64,000 nucleotides of DNA from Enemella evansiae. GTDB lineage: Bacteria; Pseudomonadota; Alphaproteobacteria; Rhodobacterales; Rhodobacteraceae. Location: assembly GCA_017255395.1 (NCBI GenBank), contig JAFKDC010000008.1:124001-188000 (forward strand). The letters run 5' to 3'. Position 1 is the first letter of the stretch; each line of letters begins with the position of its first letter. Made by a program: the position numbers and the translations under genes. Positions 56,139 to 64,000 of this stretch are shown piece after piece. The notes under the pieces were generated by a model. That model did not search any database, was not told the origin of the DNA, and worked only from the letters and a program-made list of their open reading frames with translations.

Positions 56139-56993
56139 ATGACCAAGCGTTTCCTGACCGCCACCGCCCTTGCAACCCTGACCGCTTCGCCGCTTCTGGC
56201 GATGGGCCATGCCGGGAACATGGGCTACGCTCTGGCCGATGACGGCGCCACGCTGGTGGTGATGGCGGATATTGCCGCCCCCGGCGAGGCACAGACCTAC
56301 CCGCTGGACTCCGCCCTCGACGCCATCGCCTTCCGCCCGGTGACCGGCGAGCTTCTGGGTTTTGCCGACGGCATGATCTACACTCTCGACCCGATGTCTG
56401 GCGAGATGACCGACCTTGGCGCGGCCTTCGCAGAGGATGCCACGATCGGCGCCGACGCCATGGTCGCTTTCGACTTCAACAATGCCATCGACGCCGTGCG
56501 CGCCGTGTCCTCGACCGGGGACAACCTCGTCTACTTCCCCGAGGGCTTCGGCGACGGCGACGAGAAGGCCGGCAAGGTCATGCGCTTCACCGACCTCGCC
56601 TATGCCGAGGGTGACGCCAACGCAGGTGCGACGCCGATGATCTTCGCCAATGCCTATACCAACGCCATCAACGGCGCGGTCGCGGGCAGCACCTTCCAAT
56701 ACGCGCTGGACGCGGGCACCGACTCGCTGGTGAGCCTCGCCAACAACGCGGGCACGCTGGAAACCATCGGCAAGGTCACCGTCGAGGGCGAAGAGGTCGA
56801 CCTCTCCGGCATGGGCGGCTTCGACATCCTGTCGCCCGCCGAGGACGAGAACCAGGCCTATGCGATCCTGCAGATGGAAGGCGCCGAAAGCGCGGGCCTC
56901 TACATGATCGACCTTGAAACCGGCGCCGCGACGATGCTGAGCGATCTCGGCATGGGCGGTTTCTCGGGCTTCGCCGTCTCTTCGGGCATGTAA
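56139..56993 (+). CDS. Exported DUF4394-like beta-propeller protein
   Basis: 284 residues. Signal peptide about 1-21 (FLTATALATLTASPLLAMG). The mature chain is acidic and repetitive: YALADDGATLVVMADIAAPG, LDAIAFRPVTGELLGFADG, IYTLDPMSGEMTDLG, then STFQYALDAGTDSLVSLANN. This spacing matches DUF4394, a domain built of short propeller-like blades often found in periplasmic or extracellular proteins of unknown role. No catalytic motif or lipobox. Long leader upstream; strong bidirectional terminator downstream. Confidence 0.88.
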   Translation: MTKRFLTATALATLTASPLLAMGHAGNMGYALADDGATLVVMADIAAPGEAQTYPLDSALDAIAFRPVTGELLGFADGMIYTLDPMSGEMTDLGAAFAEDATIGADAMVAFDFNNAIDAVRAVSSTGDNLVYFPEGFGDGDEKAGKVMRFTDLAYAEGDANAGATPMIFANAYTNAINGAVAGSTFQYALDAGTDSLVSLANNAGTLETIGKVTVEGEEVDLSGMGGFDILSPAEDENQAYAILQMEGAESAGLYMIDLETGAATMLSDLGMGGFSGFAVSSGM

Positions 56994-57057
56994 GCCCTCA
57001 CGAGGTAGGGGCGCGGGGTCACCATTCATTCCCTAAACCGGGATCCTGCGCCTCTTC

Positions 57058-57082
57058 CGCCCCGCCTCACTCAGGCGGGGCG
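57058..57082. terminator. Bidirectional terminator between convergent genes
   Basis: Perfect 10-bp GC stem (arm CGCCCCGCCT, loop CACTC) between the ends of the DUF4394-like gene (plus) and the sulfotransferase gene (minus). Confidence 0.75.
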
Positions 57083-57105
57083 ATTACCGTTCCGGCACCT
57101 GCTGT

Positions 57106-57753
57106 TCAGAAGCGATAGCCGAAGCGCGCGATATCCTCGGCGCAAAGGCCCGCCACGATGGCCCGCGTTTCGTCATCGTAATAGCCGCGCCAACCCTCCG
57201 CCCGGTCAGAGCGGTTTTCGTGACCGATCCCGGGCGTGAATCCCAGATGATCGACCAGCGGGCTCCAGTCCTCGGTGAGGTGTTCCAACCGCAGGAACAG
57301 CCCCCTTTCCCGCCCCGAAGCGTCGCGCATGTAGCGCCCGTAGGGCCAAGCGCGCAGGCTCTCTTGCGTGTGGGCGTGGTGCAGGAACGCCGCGAACTCC
57401 ACCGCCTTGGCGATCCGCACCGCCGCGTGGTCGAAACTCTGCCGGCGCAGCCAGTGGTAGTAGCTGACCACGCGGTCCCAGGGGTTCCGCACGAGGCAGA
57501 AGCACAGCATCCGGTCGAGCACCTCCGTCGTCACCACGCCGTCGATATCCGCCAGCGTCGAATGCTTCCACAGCCGCCCCGCCGCCTGCCCGCGCAGCTT
57601 CGCCACCCGCCCCCGGCGCCGGACCGCCTTCTCCGTATCGCCGATCGGGATGTCGTCGCGATGTGCCCGCGCCTCCAGCGCGGCGGCCATCGAGGTGCCG
57701 CCGGTCTTGGGAATGTGAACAAAGACATAGCCCCGACCGGGCGAGATGATCAT
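57106..57753 (-). CDS. Sulfotransferase-family protein
   Basis: 215 residues. The 5'-phosphosulfate-binding loop FVHIPKTGGTSMAAAL is at the N-terminus and the 3'-phosphate motif CFCLVRNPWDRVVSYYHWLR in the middle, both diagnostic of PAPS-dependent sulfotransferases of the Sulfotransfer_2 type. The acceptor (glycan, lipid or small molecule) cannot be predicted. Single gene, convergent with the DUF4394-like gene and divergent from the acyl-CoA synthetase, with 77 bp between start codons. No signal peptide. Confidence 0.88.
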   Translation of the reverse strand: MIISPGRGYVFVHIPKTGGTSMAAALEARAHRDDIPIGDTEKAVRRRGRVAKLRGQAAGRLWKHSTLADIDGVVTTEVLDRMLCFCLVRNPWDRVVSYYHWLRRQSFDHAAVRIAKAVEFAAFLHHAHTQESLRAWPYGRYMRDASGRERGLFLRLEHLTEDWSPLVDHLGFTPGIGHENRSDRAEGWRGYYDDETRAIVAGLCAEDIARFGYRF

Positions 57754-57830
57754 GCGCGCCTCCGACGCCCCTTTTCACCCTGCCCAACCTCGTCCATCAT
57801 CGCCCTGACCACAAGGCAGGAGGGCACGCG

Positions 57831-59456
57831 ATGGGCTGGCTGAAGGACGAAACCGGGCTGGAGAAGACAGCCGCCAACCACGTACCGCTGACGCCGCTGT
57901 CCTTCCTGACCCGCGCGGCGCAGGTCTGGCCGGATCACCCTGCGGTGGTCTACGGCCCGCACCGCAAGACCTATGCGCAGTACATCGAGCGCGTCACCCG
58001 CCTTGCCTCGGCTCTGGCGGCGATGGGGGTGGCGCCCGGCGACGTGGTGGCCACGATCCTGCCGAACATCCCCGCGCAGGCAGAGGCGCATTTCGGCGTG
58101 CCCGCCTGCGGCGCGGTGCTGAACGCCATCAACACCCGGCTCGACCCCGATACGGTGGCCTATATCCTCGACCACGGCGAGGCGAAGGTGGTCCTTTGCG
58201 ACTCGCAGTTCGTGGCCGTTCTGGCCGAGGCCATGGACCGCATGGAGGGCACGCCCCCGCAGGTGATCGAGGTACCCGACGATTTCGCGGGCGTGCACCG
58301 CCACTCGGATTATCCGCAATACGAGGACGTGCTGGCGGGCGCCGATCCGGGTTTCGGTTGGGTGCTGCCCGAAGACGAGTGGGAGAGCATCGCGCTCAAC
58401 TACACCTCTGGCACCACGGGGCGGCCCAAGGGCGTGGTCTACCACCATCGCGGCGCCTATCTGAATGCCATGGGGCAGGTGCTGTCGTGGCGCATGGTGC
58501 TGCATCCCAAGTACCTGACCATCGTGCCGCTGTTCCACTGCAACGGCTGGTGCCACACGTGGATGATGCCCGCCCTCGGCGGCACTGTGGTCTGCTGCCG
58601 CGACATCACCGCCAAGGCGATCTTCGACGCCATCGCCGACGAGGGCGTGACCCATTTCGGCGGCGCCCCCATCGTGCTAAACATGCTGGTGAACGCGCCC
58701 GAGGACCAACGCCGCCCCTTCTCGCACACCGTCAGCGTCTTCACCGCCGGGGCGCCCCCCGCCCCCGCCACGCTGGCCAAGATCGAGCCCATGGGCTTCG
58801 ACGTGACGCAGGTCTACGGCCTGACGGAGGTCTACGGCCCCGCCACCGAATGCACATGGCAAGCCCAGTGGGAGCCTTTGCAGGGCGCCGACCGCGCCGC
58901 CGTCAAGGCCCGTCAGGGGGTCCCCATGCCCTTCATGGAAGGCCTCGCCGTGCATGACGAGGCGGGCCAGCCGATCCCCATGGACGGCCAGACCAAAGGC
59001 GAGATCATGTTCCGCGGCAACGGCGTCATGAAGGGCTACCTGAAGAACCCCAAGGCCACGCAAGAGGCTTTTGCGGGCGGCTGGTTCCATTCCGGCGACA
59101 TCGCCGTGCAGCACCCCGACAGCTACGTGCAGATCGCCGACCGCGCCAAGGACATCATCATCTCGGGCGGCGAGAACATCTCTTCCGTCGAGGTCGAAAG
59201 CTGCCTGATGGGGCATGACGCGGTTCTGCTTTGTGCCGTGGTGGCCAAACCCGACGAGAAATGGGGAGAGGTGCCCTGCGCCTTCGTCGAGTTGAAGGAC
59301 GGGCACGCGGTGTCCGAGGCGGACCTGATCGCCTACACGCGCGAGCGGCTGGCGGGCTTCAAGTGCCCCAAGGTGGTGGTGTTTCAGGAACTGCCCAAGA
59401 CCTCGACCGGCAAGATCCAGAAGTTCGAACTGCGCGGTCAGGCGAAATCCCTGTGA
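57831..59456 (+). CDS. Acyl-CoA synthetase (AMP-binding family)
   Basis: 541 residues, full length for the ANL superfamily. P-loop [19 protein letters not shown], adenine motif [14 protein letters not shown], hinge-region [20 protein letters not shown] and the catalytic Lys near the C-terminus ([14 protein letters not shown]) are complete. It activates a carboxylic acid to its CoA thioester via an acyl-AMP. Sequence style fits the short/medium-chain group that includes DmdB (methylmercaptopropionate) and related enzymes common in roseobacters, but I cannot assign the acid. The stop codon overlaps the following gene's start (TGATG). Confidence 0.93.
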   Translation: MGWLKDETGLEKTAANHVPLTPLSFLTRAAQVWPDHPAVVYGPHRKTYAQYIERVTRLASALAAMGVAPGDVVATILPNIPAQAEAHFGVPACGAVLNAINTRLDPDTVAYILDHGEAKVVLCDSQFVAVLAEAMDRMEGTPPQVIEVPDDFAGVHRHSDYPQYEDVLAGADPGFGWVLPEDEWESIALNYTSGTTGRPKGVVYHHRGAYLNAMGQVLSWRMVLHPKYLTIVPLFHCNGWCHTWMMPALGGTVVCCRDITAKAIFDAIADEGVTHFGGAPIVLNMLVNAPEDQRRPFSHTVSVFTAGAPPAPATLAKIEPMGFDVTQVYGLTEVYGPATECTWQAQWEPLQGADRAAVKARQGVPMPFMEGLAVHDEAGQPIPMDGQTKGEIMFRGNGVMKGYLKNPKATQEAFAGGWFHSGDIAVQHPDSYVQIADRAKDIIISGGENISSVEVESCLMGHDAVLLCAVVAKPDEKWGEVPCAFVELKDGHAVSEADLIAYTRERLAGFKCPKVVVFQELPKTSTGKIQKFELRGQAKSL

Positions 59457-60868
59457 TGCGCCTGCTCTCTGCCCTGCGGCCTGCCGCCGCCTCCGTCGCG
59501 GCGCTGATCGCGACCCTCGCCGCGGCCCCCGCCCTGGCCGAAGTGACCCTGTCCGAGGACCCCGGCCCGATGGGCTGCACCGCGACCCTATCGGGCCCGC
59601 TGACCCCGGAAAGCGCGCAGGCCTTCGCCGCCTTCACCGCCGAGCAGGGCTGGCAGGCCGAGGTCTACGGCAGCCGCAGGCTTTGCCTCGACAGTCCCGG
59701 CGGCACCCATGGCGCGGCGTTGGAGATCGCCCGGCAGGTCTCCGGCCTTGGCATGGGCACCGCCGTCGGGCCGGGCGCCACCTGCGACAGCGCCTGCGCG
59801 CTGGTCTTCATGGCCGGGCAGCGGCAGGGTGAAGAGACCCTCGCCCTCGCGGACCGCCTGCTGCACCCGCAGGGGCGGCTGGGCTTTGACGCGCCCGCGC
59901 TGGTCGCGGAGGATCGCACCTACTCGCGGCCCGAGATCGACGCCGCCTACGCGGTGGCCCTGCGCAGCCTGCGCGACCTTTTGGCGCTGCGCGACGCGCT
60001 GCAGATGACCTTCGCCGAAAGCCTGCTGCTCGAGATGCTCTCGACCCCGCCGGGCGAGACGCGCCGGATCGCCACCGTCGGCGATGCCGCGCGCTGGCGC
60101 ATTCCCGTGACGCCCGCCGCCGCCCCGGACGCCCCGCGCGAGGCGCTGGTGGAACAGGCCTGCGCCAATGCCCAGAGCGCGCGCTACGGGACGCCGGTCG
60201 CCGCCGGGATCAGCGACGCGCTGTCCCTGATCAACACCGCGATCGAGACGCCCGACGGCGCAGTCCGTGTCACCACCCTGCCCGCCTTCCTCGGCGAGGG
60301 CGCCTATGCATGCACGGTCACGCTGTTCCCCGAGCCACAGCCCGGCGGCGCCATCGGCGAGGTCTCCTTCGGCAACGGCGGCTTCACCGAGGCGCTGGCG
60401 ACGCTCTATCCCTACATGACGCACCCGCCAGACACGGCCCTGACCGATCTGCCCGTCGCAGGCGCAGGCCCGGTGGCGGCGCTGAAGCCGGTCCTTCTGG
60501 CCTCGGACGCCCGGCCCTTTGCGCCCGCCGCCGGGGATTCCTGCTGGATCGCCGGACCCGAGGTCGCGGTCAGCGAGGTCAGCGAATACGTCAACCTGCG
60601 CGGCGGCACCGGCTTCGGCGCCGAGATCCTGCGCGAGGTGCCTCTGGGCGAGGCCCTGACGCTGATCGGCAACCCGGTGGTCGCGGGTCGGCAGGACGAG
60701 CGGCAAAGCTGCGCGGCGGCCTGCCGCAGCATGGCCGCCGACCCGGACGATCCCGGCCATGCCGGCGCGGTCCGTGGCTGCATCGCCCGCAACGCGGTCT
60801 GGTACAGGGTGCGCGACGCCGAAGGCACCGAAGGCTTCATCAGCCGCAAGTTCCTGCGGGCGCGGTAG
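59456..60868 (+). CDS. Exported ClpP/crotonase-like protein (COG3904-like) with a C-terminal SH3 segment
   Basis: 470 residues. Signal peptide about 1-28. The region GSRRLCLDSPGGTHGAALEI through TCDSACALVFMAGQR has the DSPGG oxyanion-hole loop and a Ser in CDSACALVFMAG, the arrangement of ClpP-fold periplasmic serine proteases. A His/Asp partner is less certain (LHPQGRLGFDAP). The C-terminal ~90 residues contain an SH3-like segment (VSEYVNLRGGTGFGAEILRE ... VWYRVRDAEGTEGFISRKF). It is translationally coupled to the acyl-CoA synthetase. A palindrome pair lies just downstream. Confidence 0.85.
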   Translation: MRLLSALRPAAASVAALIATLAAAPALAEVTLSEDPGPMGCTATLSGPLTPESAQAFAAFTAEQGWQAEVYGSRRLCLDSPGGTHGAALEIARQVSGLGMGTAVGPGATCDSACALVFMAGQRQGEETLALADRLLHPQGRLGFDAPALVAEDRTYSRPEIDAAYAVALRSLRDLLALRDALQMTFAESLLLEMLSTPPGETRRIATVGDAARWRIPVTPAAAPDAPREALVEQACANAQSARYGTPVAAGISDALSLINTAIETPDGAVRVTTLPAFLGEGAYACTVTLFPEPQPGGAIGEVSFGNGGFTEALATLYPYMTHPPDTALTDLPVAGAGPVAALKPVLLASDARPFAPAAGDSCWIAGPEVAVSEVSEYVNLRGGTGFGAEILREVPLGEALTLIGNPVVAGRQDERQSCAAACRSMAADPDDPGHAGAVRGCIARNAVWYRVRDAEGTEGFISRKFLRAR

Positions 60869-60876
60869 GGCGGCAC

Positions 60877-60919
60877 ATTCCGTGCACGGAATTTTCAAGG
60901 CTCTTGCAAGAGCCTTGAA
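60877..60919. repeat. Tandem palindrome pair C
   Basis: Loopless perfect palindromes side by side. The first is 60877-60892, ATTCCGTG followed by its complement. The second is 60894-60919, arm TTCAAGGCTCTTG followed by its complement. It lies eight bases after a stop codon and 72 bp before the next start. The layout is the same as pair B at 23889. Confidence 0.9.
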
Positions 60920-60991
60920 CACCGCCCCGCCGGACCCGCACACTCCCATGGCGACGCTCCCCGCCGCCTCTGCCTTCGGAAAGGACAGCCG

Positions 60992-62146
60992 ATGATCCGC
61001 CCCGCCCGGCCCGACGACATCCCCGCGATGCTCCCCCGGCTTCTGGCCGCCGCCCGGGATCGTGCGCACCGTGACCCCGCGCTCTGGCCCCTGTCGGAGG
61101 ACGCCGCCGGGGCCATAACCGCCAGCCTGCAAAACACATTGAATGCGGAGGCGCCGCCCTTCCGGCAGCAATGGCTGCTGTCCGGGACCGGGCTGGCCCA
61201 TGGCATCCACCTGCCCGTGCCGCCAATCTACGCGGGCCGCTTCGGCGCGCCGGGCCTGCTGATGGAGGACAGCACGCTGGCCCCCGGGGCGACCGGCGCA
61301 GAGGCCGCCGCCCTTCTGGCCGCCGCCGAAGCCGACCTGCGCGATCATGGCGCCCGGATCCTTCTCGCCGCAAGTCTGCCCGGCGGCCCCTTCGAAGCCG
61401 CCATCGAGGCCGCCGGATACCAGCCGCTGACGCTCTACTACGCGCGCTCCGGCCTGCGTCCGGCGGCACCACATCGCTCCGACGCCACGGAGCGCAGCGG
61501 CAGCCTTGGCAAGAACGGCCCGGCGGCCCGGGACGATACGCCGAAGGCCGACACCCGGGACGGCCCCGGGGCCGGACAGCCGGACAGCGCCACCGCCGGG
61601 GTCGACCGGCAGGCGGGGGTCGCCGACATCTCCCCGGGGACCGACGCACCGGACATCACCATCCAGCCTGCGACACAGGCTCACCTGCCGGGCATCGCCA
61701 CCCGCAGTGCCGAAAGCCGGGCAGTGCTGCATGCGATCGACGCCTTCTGGGAACCCCACCCCGAGGCTGCGACCCGCTTCGGCGCATGGATGGCGCGCAG
61801 CCAGGGCCTGACCGACCGCGACATGTTCGTCAGTACCGACCCCGGCGCAGGGGTCTCTGGCTATGTCATCGCCCAGCCGGTCACGCCGCTGCACGTGCCG
61901 CCCGGCCATGCCCTCTCCGGGCTGGGCATCGTCGACGACTGGCACCATGTCGACCTCGCGGACCCCGCGCGGCTTGCCGGGGACGGCGGCGGCGCGCGGG
62001 CCCTGCTTCAGCAGGCCGAAACCGCGCTGGCCACCCGGGGCCGCGACAGCGCGCTTGTGGTCTGCCCGGCGGGCTGGCTGTCGAAGCGCGCGGTGCTGCG
62101 GGGTGCGGGCTATCGCGTCGCCCTCACCTGGTATATCCGGCGGTGA
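60992..62146 (+). CDS. Tandem GNAT-like acetyltransferase-fold protein
   Basis: 384 residues made of two similar halves. The N-terminal half (MIRPARPDDIPAMLPRLLAA to about residue 155) and the C-terminal half (DITIQPATQAHLPGIATRSA to the end) each start with the beta1-alpha1 pattern of GNAT proteins. A 55-residue Gly/Asp/Pro-rich, low-complexity linker (about 160-215) separates them. Neither half shows a strong R/Q-x-x-G-x-G/A acetyl-CoA loop (the second has GDGGGARALLQQAE). Role unknown. Preceded by a palindrome pair, so it may have its own transcript or be fed from upstream. Confidence 0.75.
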   Translation: MIRPARPDDIPAMLPRLLAAARDRAHRDPALWPLSEDAAGAITASLQNTLNAEAPPFRQQWLLSGTGLAHGIHLPVPPIYAGRFGAPGLLMEDSTLAPGATGAEAAALLAAAEADLRDHGARILLAASLPGGPFEAAIEAAGYQPLTLYYARSGLRPAAPHRSDATERSGSLGKNGPAARDDTPKADTRDGPGAGQPDSATAGVDRQAGVADISPGTDAPDITIQPATQAHLPGIATRSAESRAVLHAIDAFWEPHPEAATRFGAWMARSQGLTDRDMFVSTDPGAGVSGYVIAQPVTPLHVPPGHALSGLGIVDDWHHVDLADPARLAGDGGGARALLQQAETALATRGRDSALVVCPAGWLSKRAVLRGAGYRVALTWYIRR

Positions 62147-62238
62147 CGGGCCCGCCCGGCCCGCGCGCGTGCCAGATTGCCCGCCCCCCGGCAGCGTGAT
62201 AGCGTCGCCCGAGACCTGAGGCAGAGCAGCCCCGCACG

Positions 62239-63258
62239 ATGACAGCACTGAAAGAGTTCGACCGGCTGGAGGCCACTGGCCTCTGGCGCCCCGCGCCCGA
62301 CGTTCAACGGCGCGAGGTTGTGGTCTCTCTGGGCGATGCCACCCTGACCATGTCCGACATCCAGAACCGCCCGCTGGCGCATTGGTCTCTGGGGGCGGTG
62401 ATCCGGGCCAACGGCTCTGCCGTTCCGGCGATCTACCACCCCGACGGCGACCCCGGCGAAACGCTGGAACTGGGCGAGGGCGAGCGCGACATGATCGCCG
62501 GGATCGACAAGCTGCTGCGCGCCATCGACCGCAAGCGCCCGCACCCCGGAAAGCTGCGCTTCCTGCTGAGCGGAACGATTTTCGCAATCCTGCTGGGGCT
62601 TGCGGTCTTCTGGCTGCCGGGCGCGCTGGAACGCTACACCGTGCAGGTCGTGCCCATGGTCAAGCGCGCCGAGATCGGCGAGCGCCTGCTGACCCAGATC
62701 ACCCGCGTGACCGGCCAGCCCTGCATGACCCCGGACGCCCGCCAGCCCCTGCGGCGCCTCGCGCGGCGCGTTCTGGGGGATACCGGCAGCGTCGTCATCG
62801 TGCCCGCCGGGGCCCGGCGGTCCGCGCACCTGCCCGGACGGGTCATCCTGCTGCACCGCAACGTGCTGGAGGATCACGAGGACCCGGATGTCGCGGCGGG
62901 GTTCATCCTGACCGAAGCCCTGCGCGCCCGGCAAAGCGACCCGCTTGCGGACGTGCTGGACCACGCCGGGCTCTGGGCCAGCCTGCGCCTGCTGACCACC
63001 GGCAACCTGCCGGATGCGGCGCTTGACGCCTATGCAGAGCACCTGCTGACCAGCCGCCCCGTCGATCCGCCGATGGAGCCCTGGCTGGCCGCCTTCTCCG
63101 AGGCCGAGCTGCGGTCCAGCCCCTATGCCTATGCGCGCGACATCACCGGCGAGTCCGTCCTGACCCTGATCGAGGCCGACCCCCGCGCGGCGCAGGGCAG
63201 CCGCCTTGTGCTGACCGATGCCGACTGGGTTCGCCTGCAGGGAATCTGCGGGTCCTGA
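62239..63258 (+). CDS. Membrane protein resembling a degenerate M48 metallopeptidase
   Basis: 339 residues. A cytoplasmic N-terminal ~105 residues (EVVVSLGDATLTMSDIQNRP) precedes one membrane helix (FLLSGTIFAILLGLAVFWLP), and the rest is periplasmic. The segment RSAHLPGRVILLHRNVLEDH, then EDPDVAAGFILTEALRARQS is laid out like the M48 sequence before and over the HExxH helix, but the position reads TEALR, so the zinc motif is missing. One Cys pair (QPCMTPD, GICGS). This could be a pseudoprotease or a chance likeness. It ends at a convergent terminator. Confidence 0.7.
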   Translation: MTALKEFDRLEATGLWRPAPDVQRREVVVSLGDATLTMSDIQNRPLAHWSLGAVIRANGSAVPAIYHPDGDPGETLELGEGERDMIAGIDKLLRAIDRKRPHPGKLRFLLSGTIFAILLGLAVFWLPGALERYTVQVVPMVKRAEIGERLLTQITRVTGQPCMTPDARQPLRRLARRVLGDTGSVVIVPAGARRSAHLPGRVILLHRNVLEDHEDPDVAAGFILTEALRARQSDPLADVLDHAGLWASLRLLTTGNLPDAALDAYAEHLLTSRPVDPPMEPWLAAFSEAELRSSPYAYARDITGESVLTLIEADPRAAQGSRLVLTDADWVRLQGICGS

Positions 63259-63572
63259 GGACCGAAGCCGGAAAGGCGATCGGGCAGGCCGATGGTGCGG
63301 CTCGCCTTTGGCCCATGGAAGCTAGGCCCCCTGCCCCTGCCCCCTCAAGAGAGACCGTCCGGTCGGTGCAAGGCACAATCTGCGGGTGCCACGCGCCGCG
63401 AACATGACGCCACCGGGTGGCTGCAAAACACCAAGGATGGCGGGGCCGGTCGGGTCCAGAACCGGCCCATCGAGCGAGCCGCTTGCGCGACAGCGTTCAT
63501 GACGTCGCCTGTCACGGGCAAAAAGGGCGACGGATCGCCCCGTCGCCCCTTTCTCAAAACCTGTAAGGGTGG
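63259..63572. other. Convergent intergenic region with terminator
   Basis: 314 bp between the ends of the M48-like gene (plus) and the SPOR gene (minus). Apart from the terminator at 63525-63548 I see nothing of note and no credible gene. Confidence 0.6.
63525..63548. terminator. Bidirectional intrinsic terminator
   Basis: Perfect 9-bp stem GGGCGACGG-ATCGCC-CCGTCGCCC flanked by AAAAA on the left and CTTTCTC on the right, so it has a usable U-tract in both directions. Ideal for the two convergent genes. Confidence 0.8.
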
Positions 63573-64000
63573 TCAGCGCAGGTAGGCCTGCGTGTAGCCG
63601 GTGCGCCTTACGGCACTCAACGCATTGTTCAGGGCGGCGCCCGATGCGAAGGGACCGACCCGGACCGAGCGCATCACCTGCCCGCCCTGCGTCAGCTTTG
63701 CCATCTTCACCGGCAGCCCCGCCGCGTTCAGGCGCGCCGCGGCGTCCCGTGCGCCAGAGGCCGAGGTGAAGGCGCCGATCTCGACCCAGCGATCCGAGGC
63801 GCTCGCCACCGGCGCCGCGCCGCGCGTGGACATGACCGGGCTGCGGTAGGCATCGCCCTGCGCATAGGACGAGACCGTGGACCTGTGACCATAGTGCCCC
63901 GACGTCGCCGGATAGCTGCTGTCCTGCACCCGGTAGGCAAGGATCGGGTCGCGATGCTCGTAGCCGCCGACCCGCTTGATCAGGCGGCGCGGAACGGTGT
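63573..64000 (-). CDS. SPOR-domain protein, 5' part beyond the window
   Basis: At least 141 codons. The frame stays open to the right edge, so the start is outside. The C-terminal ~75 residues form a SPOR domain that binds denuded peptidoglycan glycans: RWVEIGAFTSASGARDAAAR, then VRVGPFASGAALNNALSAVR. Before it is a Ser/Tyr-rich, weakly structured linker, and at the window edge VPRRLIKRVGGYEHRDPILA. SPOR proteins act in the periplasm at division sites or as lytic enzymes. The catalytic part, if any, is not visible, so RlpA-like and other SPOR proteins remain possible. Confidence 0.85.
   Translation of the reverse strand, partial: TVPRRLIKRVGGYEHRDPILAYRVQDSSYPATSGHYGHRSTVSSYAQGDAYRSPVMSTRGAAPVASASDRWVEIGAFTSASGARDAAARLNAAGLPVKMAKLTQGGQVMRSVRVGPFASGAALNNALSAVRRTGYTQAYLR

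Overview
The window is GC-rich, densely coded chromosomal DNA of an alphaproteobacterium. It most likely comes from the Rhodobacterales (Roseobacter/Paracoccaceae group). The clues are a urease operon with extra small genes placed next to a urtABCDE urea transporter, a dnaX / small membrane gene / ybaB / recR neighbourhood, a TrcR-type (DUF1013) regulator, the small bacterial SRP RNA, and many GTG/TTG starts with four-base ATGA/GTGA overlaps. I see no phage, insertion sequence, CRISPR array or tRNA. This placement rests on gene content and is not a database result.

Layout. 1-2125: the end of a di/oligopeptide ABC importer operon (two ATPases) and a FadR-type regulator. 2460-10159 (minus): ureD-ureA-(54-aa His-rich membrane protein)-ureB-(106-aa protein)-ureC-(secreted 192-aa protein)-ureE-ureF-ureG, ending in a FAD oxidoreductase coupled to ureG. 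10561-16928 (plus): urtA-E, so urea uptake and hydrolysis genes diverge from one 400-bp control region. 17152-18657: a soluble globin-coupled chemotaxis transducer. 18670-26699 (minus) with 26907-27866 (plus): a sugar or polyol unit with a binding protein, two atypical permeases, a UgpC/MalK-type ATPase, three Gfo/Idh/MocA dehydrogenases and a divergent xylose-isomerase-like enzyme. 27978-31311: a CpdA-like phosphoesterase and a polar amino-acid ABC importer. 31461-36889: three consecutive exported proteins (a modular trypsin-like protease, a di-heme protein with a DUF4384-like domain, and an OmpA-like protein). I consider this the best candidate for an undescribed system.

37397-45795: a MarR regulator, a small membrane protein, a GlcD/LDHD-like oxidase, a DUF4198-like protein, an SRPBCC protein, nudC, a Tat-exported CpdB and a THUMP RNA methyltransferase. 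45859-45949: SRP RNA. 46085-49459 (minus): a phosphatase-like protein lacking the catalytic Cys, an ankyrin protein and a YpfJ-type metallopeptidase. 49622-53956: dnaX, a membrane protein, ybaB, a TraB/GumN protein and recR. 54202-64000: trcR, RNase T2, a DUF4394-like protein, a sulfotransferase, an acyl-CoA synthetase, a ClpP-like exported protein with SH3, a tandem GNAT-like protein, a degenerate M48-like membrane protein and a SPOR protein cut by the window edge.

Two kinds of non-coding structure recur between genes: back-to-back pairs of short perfect hairpins, and a pyrimidine-rich element (CTTCTTCT, a few bases, then AAATA) present in nine copies, four of which form two long inverted pairs. 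Both often lie inside operons and are worth following up.
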